54,910 nucleotides of DNA from Chitinophagales bacterium (GCA_022360175.1 JAKSDI010000106.1:1-54910); one strand, 5' to 3'; positions 34,716 to 43,572 are shown, counted from the first letter of the stretch. Numbers and translations are program-made. The notes: generated from the sequence alone by a model not told the origin.

Positions 34716-36137
34716 ATGAAAAATTTTTTACTCCTCTTTTTACTAGTCGTACCGCTCTTTATTCAGGCTCAAAAGATAACTGTTTCAGAACCGGTTATGT
34801 TGAGGCAAGACATTGCTTATTACCTCCTGGGAAAAATGGGAAACCGCACTTTGCTATTCCGAGACCAGGGAGTCCAGTTTGAGGTTACTGCCTTTGATGA
34901 TCAAATGCAAGAGTCCTGGCGTAAGAATCTCGAGTTAGACAAACGCCAACCCAAGGTACTCTATGTATTGGCAGACAAAGGTGCATTTAGCATTATTTAT
35001 AGATTTAGAGAAAAGTCAAACCTTATTACTAAAATACACAAATACGGCCCCGCTGCCAATCTAATAGATTCTACTACCATCAAAAATCATGGTTATCTAT
35101 TTTACAATCCTAATCTTACAGTAGTTGAATCAGAAGATAGAAGCAAGCTACTTTTATATCATATCGAAAAACAACATACATTTAAGGTTATATCTTTTGA
35201 TGTGAAAAATATGGAGGTCTTATGGGAAGCATCTGTTCAACCGCCTGAGTTTAATTACTTCCAAAATTTTAGAGACATCATCGTTGATAATGATGGCAAC
35301 ATGATGTTAGTCCTGGAGAAAAACAATTATCGTAATCAACGGGAAACGCATTATTACGAATTTCACTGCTATTATGGGCTAAGTAAAGAGTTGATACAGT
35401 TCAACATTCCTATGCAAAGTAAGCTCACCTACGCTGCTACTTTTGCTTTTGACCACCTCAATGGAAACCTTATAGGTACTGGCTTTTTCTCTGATAAGAA
35501 TCTTGGCCGTGCAGATGGTACTTTTTATCTCAATATAAAACCACAGGATCATAAAAACTTCCTATTATCCTTTAATACGTTTAATAATGATTTTATGATC
35601 AACTTGCTGGGTAAAGAAGCCGATAAAAATAAAGGGGTACCAGATATTGAAATTGCTGAACTTGTACTCAGGCGAGATGGTGGTGTCATACTAATAGCAG
35701 AACGAAATCGAACGATGGACCGCCGTGCCGCTGCAGTAAATCGTTCCTATTACGACTCTCATACCCGCTTTGCTGTTGATTATTATTACGAAGATATTGT
35801 TAGTTTATCGATCCATCCCGATGGGACTACCCATTGGAATACGGTACTCCATAAGAAGCAATATTCTCAAGATGACGATGCCATTTATTCTTCTTTTTTC
35901 CTCTTCAAAACCGGTAGTAATCTACGCTTCCTTTTTAACGATGAGATCAAATACGAGAATACAGTTAGCGAATACGTTCTTAATGGTATTGGAGATTCTG
36001 AACGTAATAGCCTGATGAGCACCGAACGCCTCAAGCTGCGACTACGATTCCGTGATGCCTTCCAGGTAGATGCTAATACACTGATCATCCCTAGCGAACA
36101 TCGCAGCAAGCTGAAGTTAGTGAAGATGGAGTATTAG
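34716..36137 (+). CDS. Secreted hypothetical protein, beta-rich
   Basis: A 473-residue protein with a clear signal peptide (MKNFLLLFLLVVPLFIQAQ, cleavage after AQA/Q). The rest alternates short beta strands and turns, with repeated modules such as KLLLYHIEKQHTFKVISFDV and LVLRRDGGVILIAERNR. These look like beta-propeller blades (query-like residues: Tyr/Asp/Gly turns), as in several Bacteroidota periplasmic proteins. No catalytic motif or T9SS tail was seen. The family is not recognised. It is flanked upstream by a MITE-like element and downstream by short tandem repeats. Confidence 0.7.
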   Translation: MKNFLLLFLLVVPLFIQAQKITVSEPVMLRQDIAYYLLGKMGNRTLLFRDQGVQFEVTAFDDQMQESWRKNLELDKRQPKVLYVLADKGAFSIIYRFREKSNLITKIHKYGPAANLIDSTTIKNHGYLFYNPNLTVVESEDRSKLLLYHIEKQHTFKVISFDVKNMEVLWEASVQPPEFNYFQNFRDIIVDNDGNMMLVLEKNNYRNQRETHYYEFHCYYGLSKELIQFNIPMQSKLTYAATFAFDHLNGNLIGTGFFSDKNLGRADGTFYLNIKPQDHKNFLLSFNTFNNDFMINLLGKEADKNKGVPDIEIAELVLRRDGGVILIAERNRTMDRRAAAVNRSYYDSHTRFAVDYYYEDIVSLSIHPDGTTHWNTVLHKKQYSQDDDAIYSSFFLFKTGSNLRFLFNDEIKYENTVSEYVLNGIGDSERNSLMSTERLKLRLRFRDAFQVDANTLIIPSEHRSKLKLVKMEY

Positions 36138-36139
36138 GA

Positions 36140-36179
36140 GTTGTAATGTTGTAATGTTGTAATGTTGTAATGTTGTAAG
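36140..36179. repeat. 8-bp tandem repeat, five units
   Basis: GTTGTAAT occurs four times in a row from 36140 to 36171 and a fifth time as GTTGTAAG to 36179. It begins three bases after the stop of the preceding gene. This is a simple microsatellite-like array that could vary by slippage. Confidence 0.85.
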
Positions 36180-36582
36180 ATAATCCGCTTATCGGCTTCC
36201 TTGGGTAATGGGTAATATAATAGCGTGTCCCAAAGGTAAAAATGACAAAGTCCTTTGGAGTGGAGGACTAATAGAGTTTTGTAAACAAAAGGATAAAAGA
36301 GGCCTTTAATATCCTCATATTTTCAAAAAAGAACTAAATCCAATAGCTTATCAAAGTCAACCTTTAAATAGAAGAACTCTTTTCTATCAAACAATCAAAT
36401 AATTCAAGACGAATACAATTTGAATACTTCTTCATATTATACTTAGTCAACCCTTTAAATATTAAAGCGTGATATTGGCTGAGTACAGCATTTCTCTATC
36501 TTGTATCCCAATCATCTCTTTGGAAATTTGGATAATTTCTGTTGATAAATTTCGCAATTAACAACAACTAAAAATATTAATT
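36180..36582. other. Intergenic region, no gene seen
   Basis: About 400 bases. A small inverted pair, CCAAAGG / CCTTTGG, around 36229-36260 could form a hairpin. TAAATTTCG near 36548, with a TTTGG about 20 bases upstream, is one base from a Bacteroidota -7/-33 promoter for the lipoprotein gene at 36583. Nothing else recognised. Confidence 0.3.
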
Positions 36583-37158
36583 ATGAAGAAGTTGAAGATG
36601 CTCTTGTTTTTACTAGCAATGACAGGCATGGCGGTTACCTGGCAGTCTTGCAGTGATGATGATAGTAATGAACCCACTCCTACCTGTGAGGATGGGATTC
36701 AGAATGGCGATGAAGAGGGCGTAGATTGTGGCGGTACGGATTGTCCAGCTTGTGAAGTGGGTATACATGGAAAATGGCAATCTTCTGGTGACAACGTGGC
36801 TCCTTTATTAGTTACTCTTTTTGCTACTGATAGCATTTACGCAGAATTCCGCACAGACAATACTTATTTAGTAGAGCAATATGATACTTCTGGTGCAAAG
36901 CTAGTACTAGAAGGTACTTTCACTCAGGCAGAAAGTGGAACAGGAGACATATGGGACATTACAGTCGAGCAATCTTCTCCAGCAGTACTTACTTCTATAG
37001 GTATTTTTGAAGTAGATGGCACAACTATGCAATATGAAATTGTACAAACGGCTCCCGATATTGGAGCTACTCCTCCTACTGCAGCCGAAGGTTTTGGTAG
37101 CAGTAGTGGTGGCATTTTAGGCACAACCAACGTACAGACTTACGAAAAAATCGAATAG
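36583..37158 (+). CDS. Lipocalin-like secreted lipoprotein
   Basis: 191 residues. The signal peptide ends in a lipobox, TWQSC (Cys23), followed by an acidic linker. A short cysteine-rich module follows (DGIQNGDEEGVDCGGTDC), a motif recurring in Bacteroidota surface lipoproteins just after the anchor. The main body (about 65-190) begins GKWQSSGDN and has the strand pattern of lipocalin-like domains (GTFTQAE, WDITVEQ, YEIVQT). It is probably an outer-membrane lipoprotein binding a small ligand. The start is supported by the AT-rich upstream region and the strong signal peptide. It is followed 68 bases later by an outer-membrane protein gene. Confidence 0.7.
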   Translation: MKKLKMLLFLLAMTGMAVTWQSCSDDDSNEPTPTCEDGIQNGDEEGVDCGGTDCPACEVGIHGKWQSSGDNVAPLLVTLFATDSIYAEFRTDNTYLVEQYDTSGAKLVLEGTFTQAESGTGDIWDITVEQSSPAVLTSIGIFEVDGTTMQYEIVQTAPDIGATPPTAAEGFGSSSGGILGTTNVQTYEKIE

Positions 37159-37226
37159 GACCTGGGCTGTCAGGTATTATCTGAAATACCTGGCAGCCAT
37201 CTTCTTCTATTATTAAATACCCAGGC

Positions 37227-38786
37227 ATGAAGTATTCTCTACTCTGGCTACTATTTCTCTTACCTTTATTGGCGACGGCTCAAACCCCTCCTTATTTCCA
37301 GCAATTGGAAAAAAAAATCCCAGAGCAGTCCAATAAAGAATTTCAATATATTGCCTTCTTCTACAATCATTATGTAAATAGTAACATTTACCCCACTAAT
37401 GACTTCCTTAAAGGGCAGGTAATTGGGCGTTTATACGGTCAAAATACAACAACAACTTCTGATACATTAAGAGCTTCTTATGCAGAACAACGCATACTTC
37501 CATTTTTCATTTACCAACCTAAATTGTTCAATGGTAGAGCTATTTTAAGGGCTTCTTTCGAGATTGATTTTACCTGGGGAGATGTCTCCTATGGTACCGG
37601 AGGTAATTTTGGAGGAGGGCCTTCGGGGGATCAGGTGAATCTGCAAACCCAGAATATAGAACTGGAATTAATACCTGCGTCAGGATGGGCTGTCAATATA
37701 GGCCTACAACGTATGTATGACACCCCACACAATCCCTATCGTACATTTGTAGACCAGCTCCTAAATACTTCTTATCGCCTCAATTATTGGGGTACTGATG
37801 GAATAGGTGTGACCGTAAGAAGAGATGCCGATTTCTACAAGTGGAAGGCAGGCATTTTCCAGCTATACGAAAATAGCATACAACGCGATGATGATGTACA
37901 CATGATGGAATTTACCTACCAAAGAGCGATCGGCTTACGCTGGCATTGGGGTGGATCATTATACTATGTTCGCGATCGGTCTAATGGACAGGGAGGGCCT
38001 TCCATTTTAGGGCAGGGGCTCAATAGTACCCTTAATGACTATAACGGAACTTTTCGTTTTGGCTTTGGCAGCAATGATTATAGAGCAGATGTAATATGGT
38101 TAGGCACCTATTTTTCCTATAATCAGAGTAAGATGATGGATCATTGGTTTATGAATGGCTACCTCAATTACAACCTTGGCCGTACAGAGCTCAAGGCAAA
38201 TGATCAATGGGACACAGGCCCTTCAATTAGTGGACTCGGAGCTAATTTACGAGGAGGATATCGCTATGGCAAGACTCCAAACGATGCAATATGGGCAGAC
38301 CTGATTTATACCACTGGAGATGAAGATGGACTAGCCGATGATCAATATAGTGGAGTAATGACAGGCAATACCTGGGCCACTCCAGGCGGTTTGAATGTTG
38401 CTCATGGCGGTTATCTATTATTTCCTCATGCCAATGTAGTTAATCGCTATGTCGCGGCTGTTACCGACATCTCCAATTTAGGTTATGGACTAGCTGGCGG
38501 AACAATCAATCTTGGGCATGACTTCATCCCATATAAACTGCATGGAAAAATTGGCCTTGCCAGTGCATTCAGTAATGTAGAACCTACTCGAGGAGGGCGC
38601 TTTATGGGTTTGGAGGGTAATTTTAAAATCGGCTATCAGCTAGGTGTATTCATGGAATTAGAATTACATGCTGCTTACCTTTGGTTAGGTGATTTTTATG
38701 ATAGCCCTAGCGTAAATGGAGGAAGTAGCGAACGCCCCGTTAATCCATATACAAGTTTGTTGGTATTCAAATGGTTGATGTTTTAA
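37227..38786 (+). CDS. Outer-membrane beta-barrel protein, hypothetical
   Basis: 519 residues. Signal peptide LLFLLPLLATAQ. The mature part is rich in Gly, Tyr, Trp and Asn, with amphipathic strands ending in aromatic residues (for example WHWGGSLYYVRDRS and LRGGYRYGKTPNDAIWADLI). It ends in a hydrophobic strand with terminal phenylalanine (LLVFKWLMF), the signature recognised by the BAM machinery. It resembles alginate-export or porin-like barrels in general form, but no specific family is recognised. It overlaps nothing and is 10 bases before an alpha/beta hydrolase gene, so the two are co-transcribed. Confidence 0.75.
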   Translation: MKYSLLWLLFLLPLLATAQTPPYFQQLEKKIPEQSNKEFQYIAFFYNHYVNSNIYPTNDFLKGQVIGRLYGQNTTTTSDTLRASYAEQRILPFFIYQPKLFNGRAILRASFEIDFTWGDVSYGTGGNFGGGPSGDQVNLQTQNIELELIPASGWAVNIGLQRMYDTPHNPYRTFVDQLLNTSYRLNYWGTDGIGVTVRRDADFYKWKAGIFQLYENSIQRDDDVHMMEFTYQRAIGLRWHWGGSLYYVRDRSNGQGGPSILGQGLNSTLNDYNGTFRFGFGSNDYRADVIWLGTYFSYNQSKMMDHWFMNGYLNYNLGRTELKANDQWDTGPSISGLGANLRGGYRYGKTPNDAIWADLIYTTGDEDGLADDQYSGVMTGNTWATPGGLNVAHGGYLLFPHANVVNRYVAAVTDISNLGYGLAGGTINLGHDFIPYKLHGKIGLASAFSNVEPTRGGRFMGLEGNFKIGYQLGVFMELELHAAYLWLGDFYDSPSVNGGSSERPVNPYTSLLVFKWLMF

Positions 38787-38796
38787 AAATCATACG

Positions 38797-39735
38797 ATGA
38801 AAACTATACTATCCCTTGCCTTTGTGTTTTTAACTTTCGGCCTATATGCTCAAAAAGAAGCATCTTCTGTCAATACCTTTGACGAAATTTCTTATCCATT
38901 CCCTACTCAAAAAGTACAGCTCAATGATGAACTCGAAATAGCTTATTTTGACGAAGGGAAAGGCTCGAAAACAATTATTTTCATCCATGGCCTAGGCAGT
39001 TATGCTCCTGCCTGGAAAAAGAATATAGAAGGGCTACGCGAAAACTATCGCTGTATTGCTATTGACCTACCGGGTTATGGCAAATCGAGTAAAGGAAATT
39101 ATGAAGCCAGCATGTCCTATTATGCTACGATAGTCAAAAATTTCATGCAGAAGCTAGGTATAGACAGAGCTATTCTTGCTGGACATTCAATGGGCGGACA
39201 AATCTCCATTACTACAGCACTAGCCTATCCTGATATTGTCGAGCAATTGATTCTCGTATCTCCTGCTGGCTTTGAAACTTTCCATAAGGGAGAAAAAGAA
39301 TGGCTTCGAAATATACTCACACCAACAGCTATTAAACTAAGCAGTGTGGATCAGATCAAAGAAAATATTGCCTGGAATTTTTATCAGCTGCCAGATGATG
39401 CCCTTTTTATGATAAATGACAGAATAGCTATGCGCAATGCAGAGGGATTTGATGCGTATTGCTATATCATCACCCAATGCATAAAAGGGATGGTTGACCA
39501 ACCAGTTTTTGATCATTTGTCAGATGTAAAACAACCCACCCTTGTATTTTATGGACATCAGGACAACCTTATTCCTAACCGCTTTTTGCACGGTGGGAAA
39601 ACAATAGAAATAGGACAGCAGGGCACCGAGCAAATGCCCAATGCCAAACTTGTAATGATAGATAAAGCCGGACACTTCGTACACTTTGAAAAAGCCGATA
39701 CCGTTAATCAGGAGATTCGTGCTTTTTTAAAATAA
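38797..39735 (+). CDS. Secreted alpha/beta hydrolase
   Basis: 312 residues. Signal peptide MKTILSLAFVFLTFGLYAQ, so the enzyme acts in the periplasm or outside the cell. Hydrolase motifs: FIHGLGSYAPAW (oxyanion loop), LAGHSMGGQIS with the nucleophile serine, VFYGHQDNLIPNRF (acid), and DKAGHFVHFEK (His). The family covers esterases, lipases and C-C hydrolases; specificity is not visible. It lies 10 bases after the outer-membrane protein gene and converges on the hydroxyproline gene with 18 bases between stops. The export signal and barrel partner suggest uptake and hydrolysis of an ester. Confidence 0.85.
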   Translation: MKTILSLAFVFLTFGLYAQKEASSVNTFDEISYPFPTQKVQLNDELEIAYFDEGKGSKTIIFIHGLGSYAPAWKKNIEGLRENYRCIAIDLPGYGKSSKGNYEASMSYYATIVKNFMQKLGIDRAILAGHSMGGQISITTALAYPDIVEQLILVSPAGFETFHKGEKEWLRNILTPTAIKLSSVDQIKENIAWNFYQLPDDALFMINDRIAMRNAEGFDAYCYIITQCIKGMVDQPVFDHLSDVKQPTLVFYGHQDNLIPNRFLHGGKTIEIGQQGTEQMPNAKLVMIDKAGHFVHFEKADTVNQEIRAFLK

Positions 39736-39753
39736 GGGCCTATACATCCAGGG

Positions 39754-40785
39754 CTATCTGAATATAAAACCTTTTCTATAGGGATCTTTAGGGTCAAACC
39801 AGAAGGTGTTTTCTCCTGTAAAATGGGCCCTGCCTGTTACTCTCGGAATAACTGCCTGATAAGTATGGAACTCTAAAGATTCTACTGCTTCTACCGTCAT
39901 GGTACTACCCAATATACTTTCTATAGTAATTGGTTCATGCAGATTCAATGATCCTTTTGCAAAATGGAGCCCCGCGCGCGCGCTCACTCCTGAACCAGTA
40001 GCCGATCGATCTACTTCTCCTTCTGCGAAAATACAGACATTCCTGCTATGATGGTTTTCCTGCTCTGCGCGGCCAGTAAAAATAGTGCCATACAAGAAGC
40101 TTAAATCAGCTTCAGTAGGATGCTTTATTTCAAACTGTTCCATGACCGCGTATTTAATACGTCGCCCATAATCTATAAGTCGATTGTAATGCTTTTCATT
40201 TAATTGCAAATCTAAGGGTTCTGCTTCCACTATTGCATAAAAAGCTCCTCCAAAGGCAACATCAAAACGAACTTTGCCGATACCTTCTACTTCTACCGAT
40301 TTGTCTTTGAGATAGAGATAAGAAGGAACATTTAGAAAAGATGATTTGATCACTTCTCCTTCTTCTATATGAGCCTGAGCATACACCGTACCTGCAGGCA
40401 CATTAATAGTAAGCTTTTGCTTTTCATCTGGATCAAGCATACCTGTTTCAAATGCAAACTTGGTAAGTGCAATCACTGCATGCCCGCACATGGTAGAATA
40501 TCCTTCATTGTGTATAAAGAAAACATCAAAATCTGCCTCTGATGTAGAAGGAGGAGAAAGAATAGCTCCATACATATCAGCATGCCCTCTAGGCTCAAAC
40601 ATCAAACCGGTACGCAAGTGGTCATAATGTTCCTGAAAATACCTCCGTTTTTCCAGTACTGTATTTCCCTCAATGAGCGGCAGGCCTTCTATAGGAATCC
40701 GTAGAGGCTCTCCCCCTGTATGCATATCTATTGTTCTTATCTTTTGCCAAGACGCAGGTGGCTGCCAGGATGTGTTTATTTTCAT
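39754..40785 (-). CDS. trans-3-hydroxy-L-proline dehydratase (proline racemase family)
   Basis: 343 residues of the proline racemase fold. The first catalytic cysteine is present in STMCGHAVIAL (Cys100). At the second site the sequence reads DRSATGSGVSAR, so threonine (Thr263) replaces the second cysteine of racemases and 4-hydroxyproline epimerases. Cys/Thr is the pair known from trans-3-hydroxy-L-proline dehydratases (human L3HYPDH and bacterial homologues), which form delta-1-pyrroline-2-carboxylate. The neighbour upstream on the same strand is an ornithine-cyclodeaminase-family protein, the known reductase partner. Together they turn trans-3-hydroxyproline into L-proline. A 7-bp tandem array lies between the two genes. 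Confidence 0.88.
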   Translation of the reverse strand: MKINTSWQPPASWQKIRTIDMHTGGEPLRIPIEGLPLIEGNTVLEKRRYFQEHYDHLRTGLMFEPRGHADMYGAILSPPSTSEADFDVFFIHNEGYSTMCGHAVIALTKFAFETGMLDPDEKQKLTINVPAGTVYAQAHIEEGEVIKSSFLNVPSYLYLKDKSVEVEGIGKVRFDVAFGGAFYAIVEAEPLDLQLNEKHYNRLIDYGRRIKYAVMEQFEIKHPTEADLSFLYGTIFTGRAEQENHHSRNVCIFAEGEVDRSATGSGVSARAGLHFAKGSLNLHEPITIESILGSTMTVEAVESLEFHTYQAVIPRVTGRAHFTGENTFWFDPKDPYRKGFIFR

Positions 40786-40830
40786 GTGAGACTATTATTT
40801 CGTTTTGAAGTGAATGGTGGATGATAAATA

Positions 40831-40872
40831 GTGATTGGTGATTGGTGATTGGTGATTGGTGATTGGTGATTT
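40831..40872. repeat. 7-bp tandem repeat, six units
   Basis: GTGATTG occurs five times in a row from 40831 to 40865, followed by GTGATTT to 40872. It sits in the 114-base gap between the two hydroxyproline genes. Copy-number change here could alter the spacing or read-through within the operon. Confidence 0.85.
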
Positions 40873-40899
40873 AATTAATCATTATTTAATGTTTTTCCA

Positions 40900-41829
40900 T
40901 TACAAACTGCGATATATAGCTTCTGCTAATGCCAAATCAAAAGCGGCCATTCCAACAGATTTGAACACCCAATCTTGAGGATTTTTTAATGTTCTTTTGC
41001 CCGATAAAATTTCTCCTATCGTCACAATTTGCTCTTTTGCTATCATACCACGTGCTATAGCATTGATCAAATCTCCCACTTCCTCTGTAGCTGCCGGAGA
41101 GTCGATAATAATTCCTTCTGCTTGCAGATATACTTCATCTGGCAACTCCTGCATATTCTTTCTAAAAGAACCTACACTAATGAATCGCTTCCCTTCTATG
41201 AGTTTTTTATCATTAGAAAAAACAGGCTGAGGAGAAGTGGTACAGCCGTAAATGAGCTCTGCTCGTTCTACTACTTCATCTGCACTTTCACACCAAACAA
41301 TTTCCAGATTTGGATAATAAGCTTTCACTTTAGAACGGTATACTTCGAAACGTTCAGGAGTACGAGAATAACAAAAAATACGATCTATAGGTATTGCTGT
41401 AGCTGCAAAAATGCTCTGCCAGATCCCCTGCACGCCACATCCGATGATACCAATGGAAGAAGGAGCCTGAGTAATCATCAATTCTAATCCAATAGCACCC
41501 ACCGCCCCTGTTCGTAAACTCGTAACCATAGAAGCATCCATCATAGCTACTGCTACTCCTGTATCTCTTCTATGCAATACAAGTGTCCCATTAATAACAG
41601 GCATTTCTCTCTCTTTATTCGCCGGAACAACTGCTACCAGTTTTGTACAAAGATAGTCCTGCCCAATAGCAGGCATCAGAAGATAATCCAAGCCTGGCTG
41701 TTCCAAATGCATTCGAGTAGGGACGATATATTCTTCCTTCTGATAAGACAATATTCCAGCCTTAACAGCAGATATTATCTCCTGGAGAGGGAGCGCATGC
41801 TCTATTTGTTGCGCAGTAATAATATGCAT
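40900..41829 (-). CDS. Ornithine cyclodeaminase/mu-crystallin family: probable delta-1-pyrroline-2-carboxylate reductase
   Basis: 309 residues. IGIIGCGVQGIWQSIFA is the dinucleotide-binding loop, YLCTKLVAVVP carries the family lysine, and MMDASMVTSLRTGAVGAIG is the strongly conserved OCD/mu-crystallin block (D-x-x-x-x-T-x-x-R-T-x-A). OCD-family enzymes include ornithine cyclodeaminase, alanine dehydrogenase and pyrroline-2-carboxylate reductase. The neighbouring trans-3-hydroxyproline dehydratase gene (same strand, 114 bases downstream) makes exactly the imine that the reductase uses, so EC 1.5.1.49-like activity is the best inference. The product would be L-proline. Confidence 0.82.
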   Translation of the reverse strand: MHIITAQQIEHALPLQEIISAVKAGILSYQKEEYIVPTRMHLEQPGLDYLLMPAIGQDYLCTKLVAVVPANKEREMPVINGTLVLHRRDTGVAVAMMDASMVTSLRTGAVGAIGLELMITQAPSSIGIIGCGVQGIWQSIFAATAIPIDRIFCYSRTPERFEVYRSKVKAYYPNLEIVWCESADEVVERAELIYGCTTSPQPVFSNDKKLIEGKRFISVGSFRKNMQELPDEVYLQAEGIIIDSPAATEEVGDLINAIARGMIAKEQIVTIGEILSGKRTLKNPQDWVFKSVGMAAFDLALAEAIYRSL

Positions 41830-41932
41830 GTAAATAGTGTGTTGAGATTTAAATAATCACTTAAAAATAGAGTCACTATGGGTATCGAATATATAAATGT
41901 AACACCAATTATTGAAAACGCTATTTCAAACC

Positions 41933-42151
41933 TAGAACTTGTTTAAACTTATAGAAGATCCCCCTCAGCTCTGTGGGCAGCTCCCCCGAGGGAGCACAGC
42001 ACTTATACCCCTCTGGATGCTTGCGCTAAAGCTTCAGCGTCAGAGTAAGGGGTCGGCTGAAAGCCGGGGGAGGAGTAGGTATTAAGGTACTAAAAAAGAC
42101 AATTTAATATTCTCGTTTTTAGTGCCTAAAAAAAGTTTAAACCACTTCCTA
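41933..42151. mobile_element. MITE-like element 3 (about 219 bp)
   Basis: The left end TAGAACTTGTTTAAACTTA (41933-41951) is matched by the inverted right end AAGTTTAAACCACTTCCTA (42133-42151). The core is related to the ends of the elements at 22007 and 34519. The interior is GC-rich, unlike the flanks, and folds readily (CTCCC-CCGA-GGGAG near 41990). No ORF. It lies between the reductase gene and the promoter of the two-gene operon at 42267. Confidence 0.5.
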
Positions 42152-42252
42152 CTTAAATAAAGAAAAGAAAGATGATGCCTGATTCAACTTCTAAAATAAT
42201 AATTATCAAAGGTGGAACGCTTTCTCATCCAATTTAGTTAGCAACAATTACC

Positions 42253-42260
42253 TAACTTTG
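42253..42260 (+). promoter_or_regulatory. Bacteroidota-type -7 box (TAACTTTG)
   Basis: TAACTTTG matches the TAnnTTTG consensus exactly. It is only six bases before the ATG at 42267, so transcription would start at or next to the start codon and the mRNA would be leaderless. The -33 box is less clear (TTTAG near 42233). Confidence 0.5.
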
Positions 42261-42266
42261 TGTTTG

Positions 42267-42830
42267 ATGAAAAAGCGCCCTATCCATATTAGCCTGGATA
42301 TATTAAAACAGGGATTTCCTGCGATATCAAAGGCAATTGGCCTCTATTTGGCAGAAGGAGGTGCTTTTTGTATGGAGCGGCAAGGGCATGAAAGTGGAGT
42401 GATTTTTGAAATCAGCAATGGTAGTAAAAAGGTTGAAGCCCGGCTATCCTGGTCAAATATTATTGATGGCCAAACAGAAAGAGCCTGGAATGATACCCAG
42501 GAAGCAACTGAGTATGGTGCAACCGCAATAGCCATTGTGTTGTTACATTATTTGTCAGACTATACCGTAATTGAACGCTCATTTAAAGGAACAGGCTTTG
42601 ATTACTGGCTGGGGACTGGCGAATATGACGAAAATTTAGTACCTTTCGTACAGCGGAAAGCACGATTGGAAATTTCCGGTATATGGAAAGCCAATTTTCG
42701 CAACTCATTAAAGAAACGGCTTAAGCAAAAAATAAAACAAGTAGAGAAAGCCAATTATTCAGATGTTCCAATCGTTATAGTTGTTGTTGATTTTGGAGCA
42801 CCAAAGGCTAAAGTACACGGAATCTGGTAA
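42267..42830 (+). CDS. Hypothetical protein, first gene of a two-gene operon
   Basis: 187 residues from ATG 42267 (the frame is also open from TTG 42258). The N-terminal two thirds look like a compact alpha/beta domain with small-residue helices (AIGLYLAEGGAFCMERQGHE, YGATAIAIVLLHYLSDYTVI). The C-terminal part is basic (RNSLKKRLKQKIKQVEKAN) and ends in a hydrophobic strand, VPIVIVVVDFG. No known domain recognised; the tail is compatible with a nucleic-acid or acidic-protein surface. The stop is two bases before the next gene's ATG, so the pair is translationally coupled. Confidence 0.7.
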   Translation: MKKRPIHISLDILKQGFPAISKAIGLYLAEGGAFCMERQGHESGVIFEISNGSKKVEARLSWSNIIDGQTERAWNDTQEATEYGATAIAIVLLHYLSDYTVIERSFKGTGFDYWLGTGEYDENLVPFVQRKARLEISGIWKANFRNSLKKRLKQKIKQVEKANYSDVPIVIVVVDFGAPKAKVHGIW

Positions 42831-42832
42831 AT

Positions 42833-43396
42833 ATGAATGTTGTAAATATTTTACATAGAAAAGCCATGGAGTTTGCTGATGAAGCTCTACTGGCAAAAAT
42901 GGAAGGTAATGACCAGGCTTCTACTGCTTTCTTCGAAAAGGCCTTCGAGTTGGAGAAAGAAGCTGCTTTATCCGTGGACGAAAGCGGTAAGGAAGAAGTT
43001 TCTGATGCACGCTATATCCTGATTCGCAGTGCCGCAACCTTAGCGGTAAATTGTGGGCAATGGCAGGAAGCTGAGCAATTGATTACGATAGGCTTATCAG
43101 GAACCCCACCAGCATTTATTGTAGAAGAGCTTTCTGATTTGGAAACCCGCCTTAAGCAGCTTATCCGGGAACAAGGAGATTACTTTGAAATGGTGGGCAT
43201 CATTACATCTGCCGATGCAGATAATAGCGAAATCAAGATACAGGAAGTTAAAAGTAGGAATATTTATATCATTAGTGTTCCAACCAATCAGATCAACGAA
43301 ATAGTACGCTCCTATTGGGCAGATCTCGTACAGATAAAGGGGCAAAAAATGGCCTCAGGCAGTATCGTTTTAAGCAAAATTTCTAAAGCCGCATAG
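42833..43396 (+). CDS. Hypothetical TPR-like protein, second gene of a two-gene operon
   Basis: 187 residues. The first ~110 are helical, with a TPR-like rhythm (KAMEFADEALLAKMEGNDQA, FFEKAFELEKEAAL, AATLAVNCGQWQEAEQLI). The remaining part is beta-rich (IITSADADNSEIKIQEV, IYIISVPTNQINEIVRSYW, LVQIKGQ), like a small OB- or SH3-like domain. No enzyme motif. It follows the partner gene by two bases, so the products probably act together. A role as adaptor or antitoxin-like partner is guesswork. Confidence 0.7.
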   Translation: MNVVNILHRKAMEFADEALLAKMEGNDQASTAFFEKAFELEKEAALSVDESGKEEVSDARYILIRSAATLAVNCGQWQEAEQLITIGLSGTPPAFIVEELSDLETRLKQLIREQGDYFEMVGIITSADADNSEIKIQEVKSRNIYIISVPTNQINEIVRSYWADLVQIKGQKMASGSIVLSKISKAA

Positions 43397-43540
43397 TAGT
43401 ATTTGGTTTGTGATATTCAGTGAATTATATCCTGTATAACCCTATCGACATTCAATCATCCCCTGACTTTCCAATTATAACATCATGACGAGTTGCGACA
43501 CCGAACCGTCCCGTTAAGAGAAGCTAATACATTTGTTTTA

Positions 43541-43572
43541 TTTGTATTTGATAAATATATATTTTATATTTG
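43541..43572 (+). promoter_or_regulatory. Bacteroidota-type promoter for a putative ncRNA
   Basis: TTTG at 43541-43544 (-33 box), a 20-base spacer, and TATATTTG at 43565-43572 (-7 box, exact TAnnTTTG). It faces right, into a stretch without a credible ORF that ends at a terminator at 43869-43898. Confidence 0.6.

Noticed and set aside
39754-40785. Proline racemase or 4-hydroxyproline 2-epimerase
   Set aside because: The second catalytic cysteine is replaced by threonine (Thr263), which marks the dehydratase branch, and the neighbour fits that pathway.
36140-40872. Short tandem arrays considered as CRISPR remnants
   Set aside because: The units are 7-8 bases and contiguous, without spacers. 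No cas-like genes are in the window.
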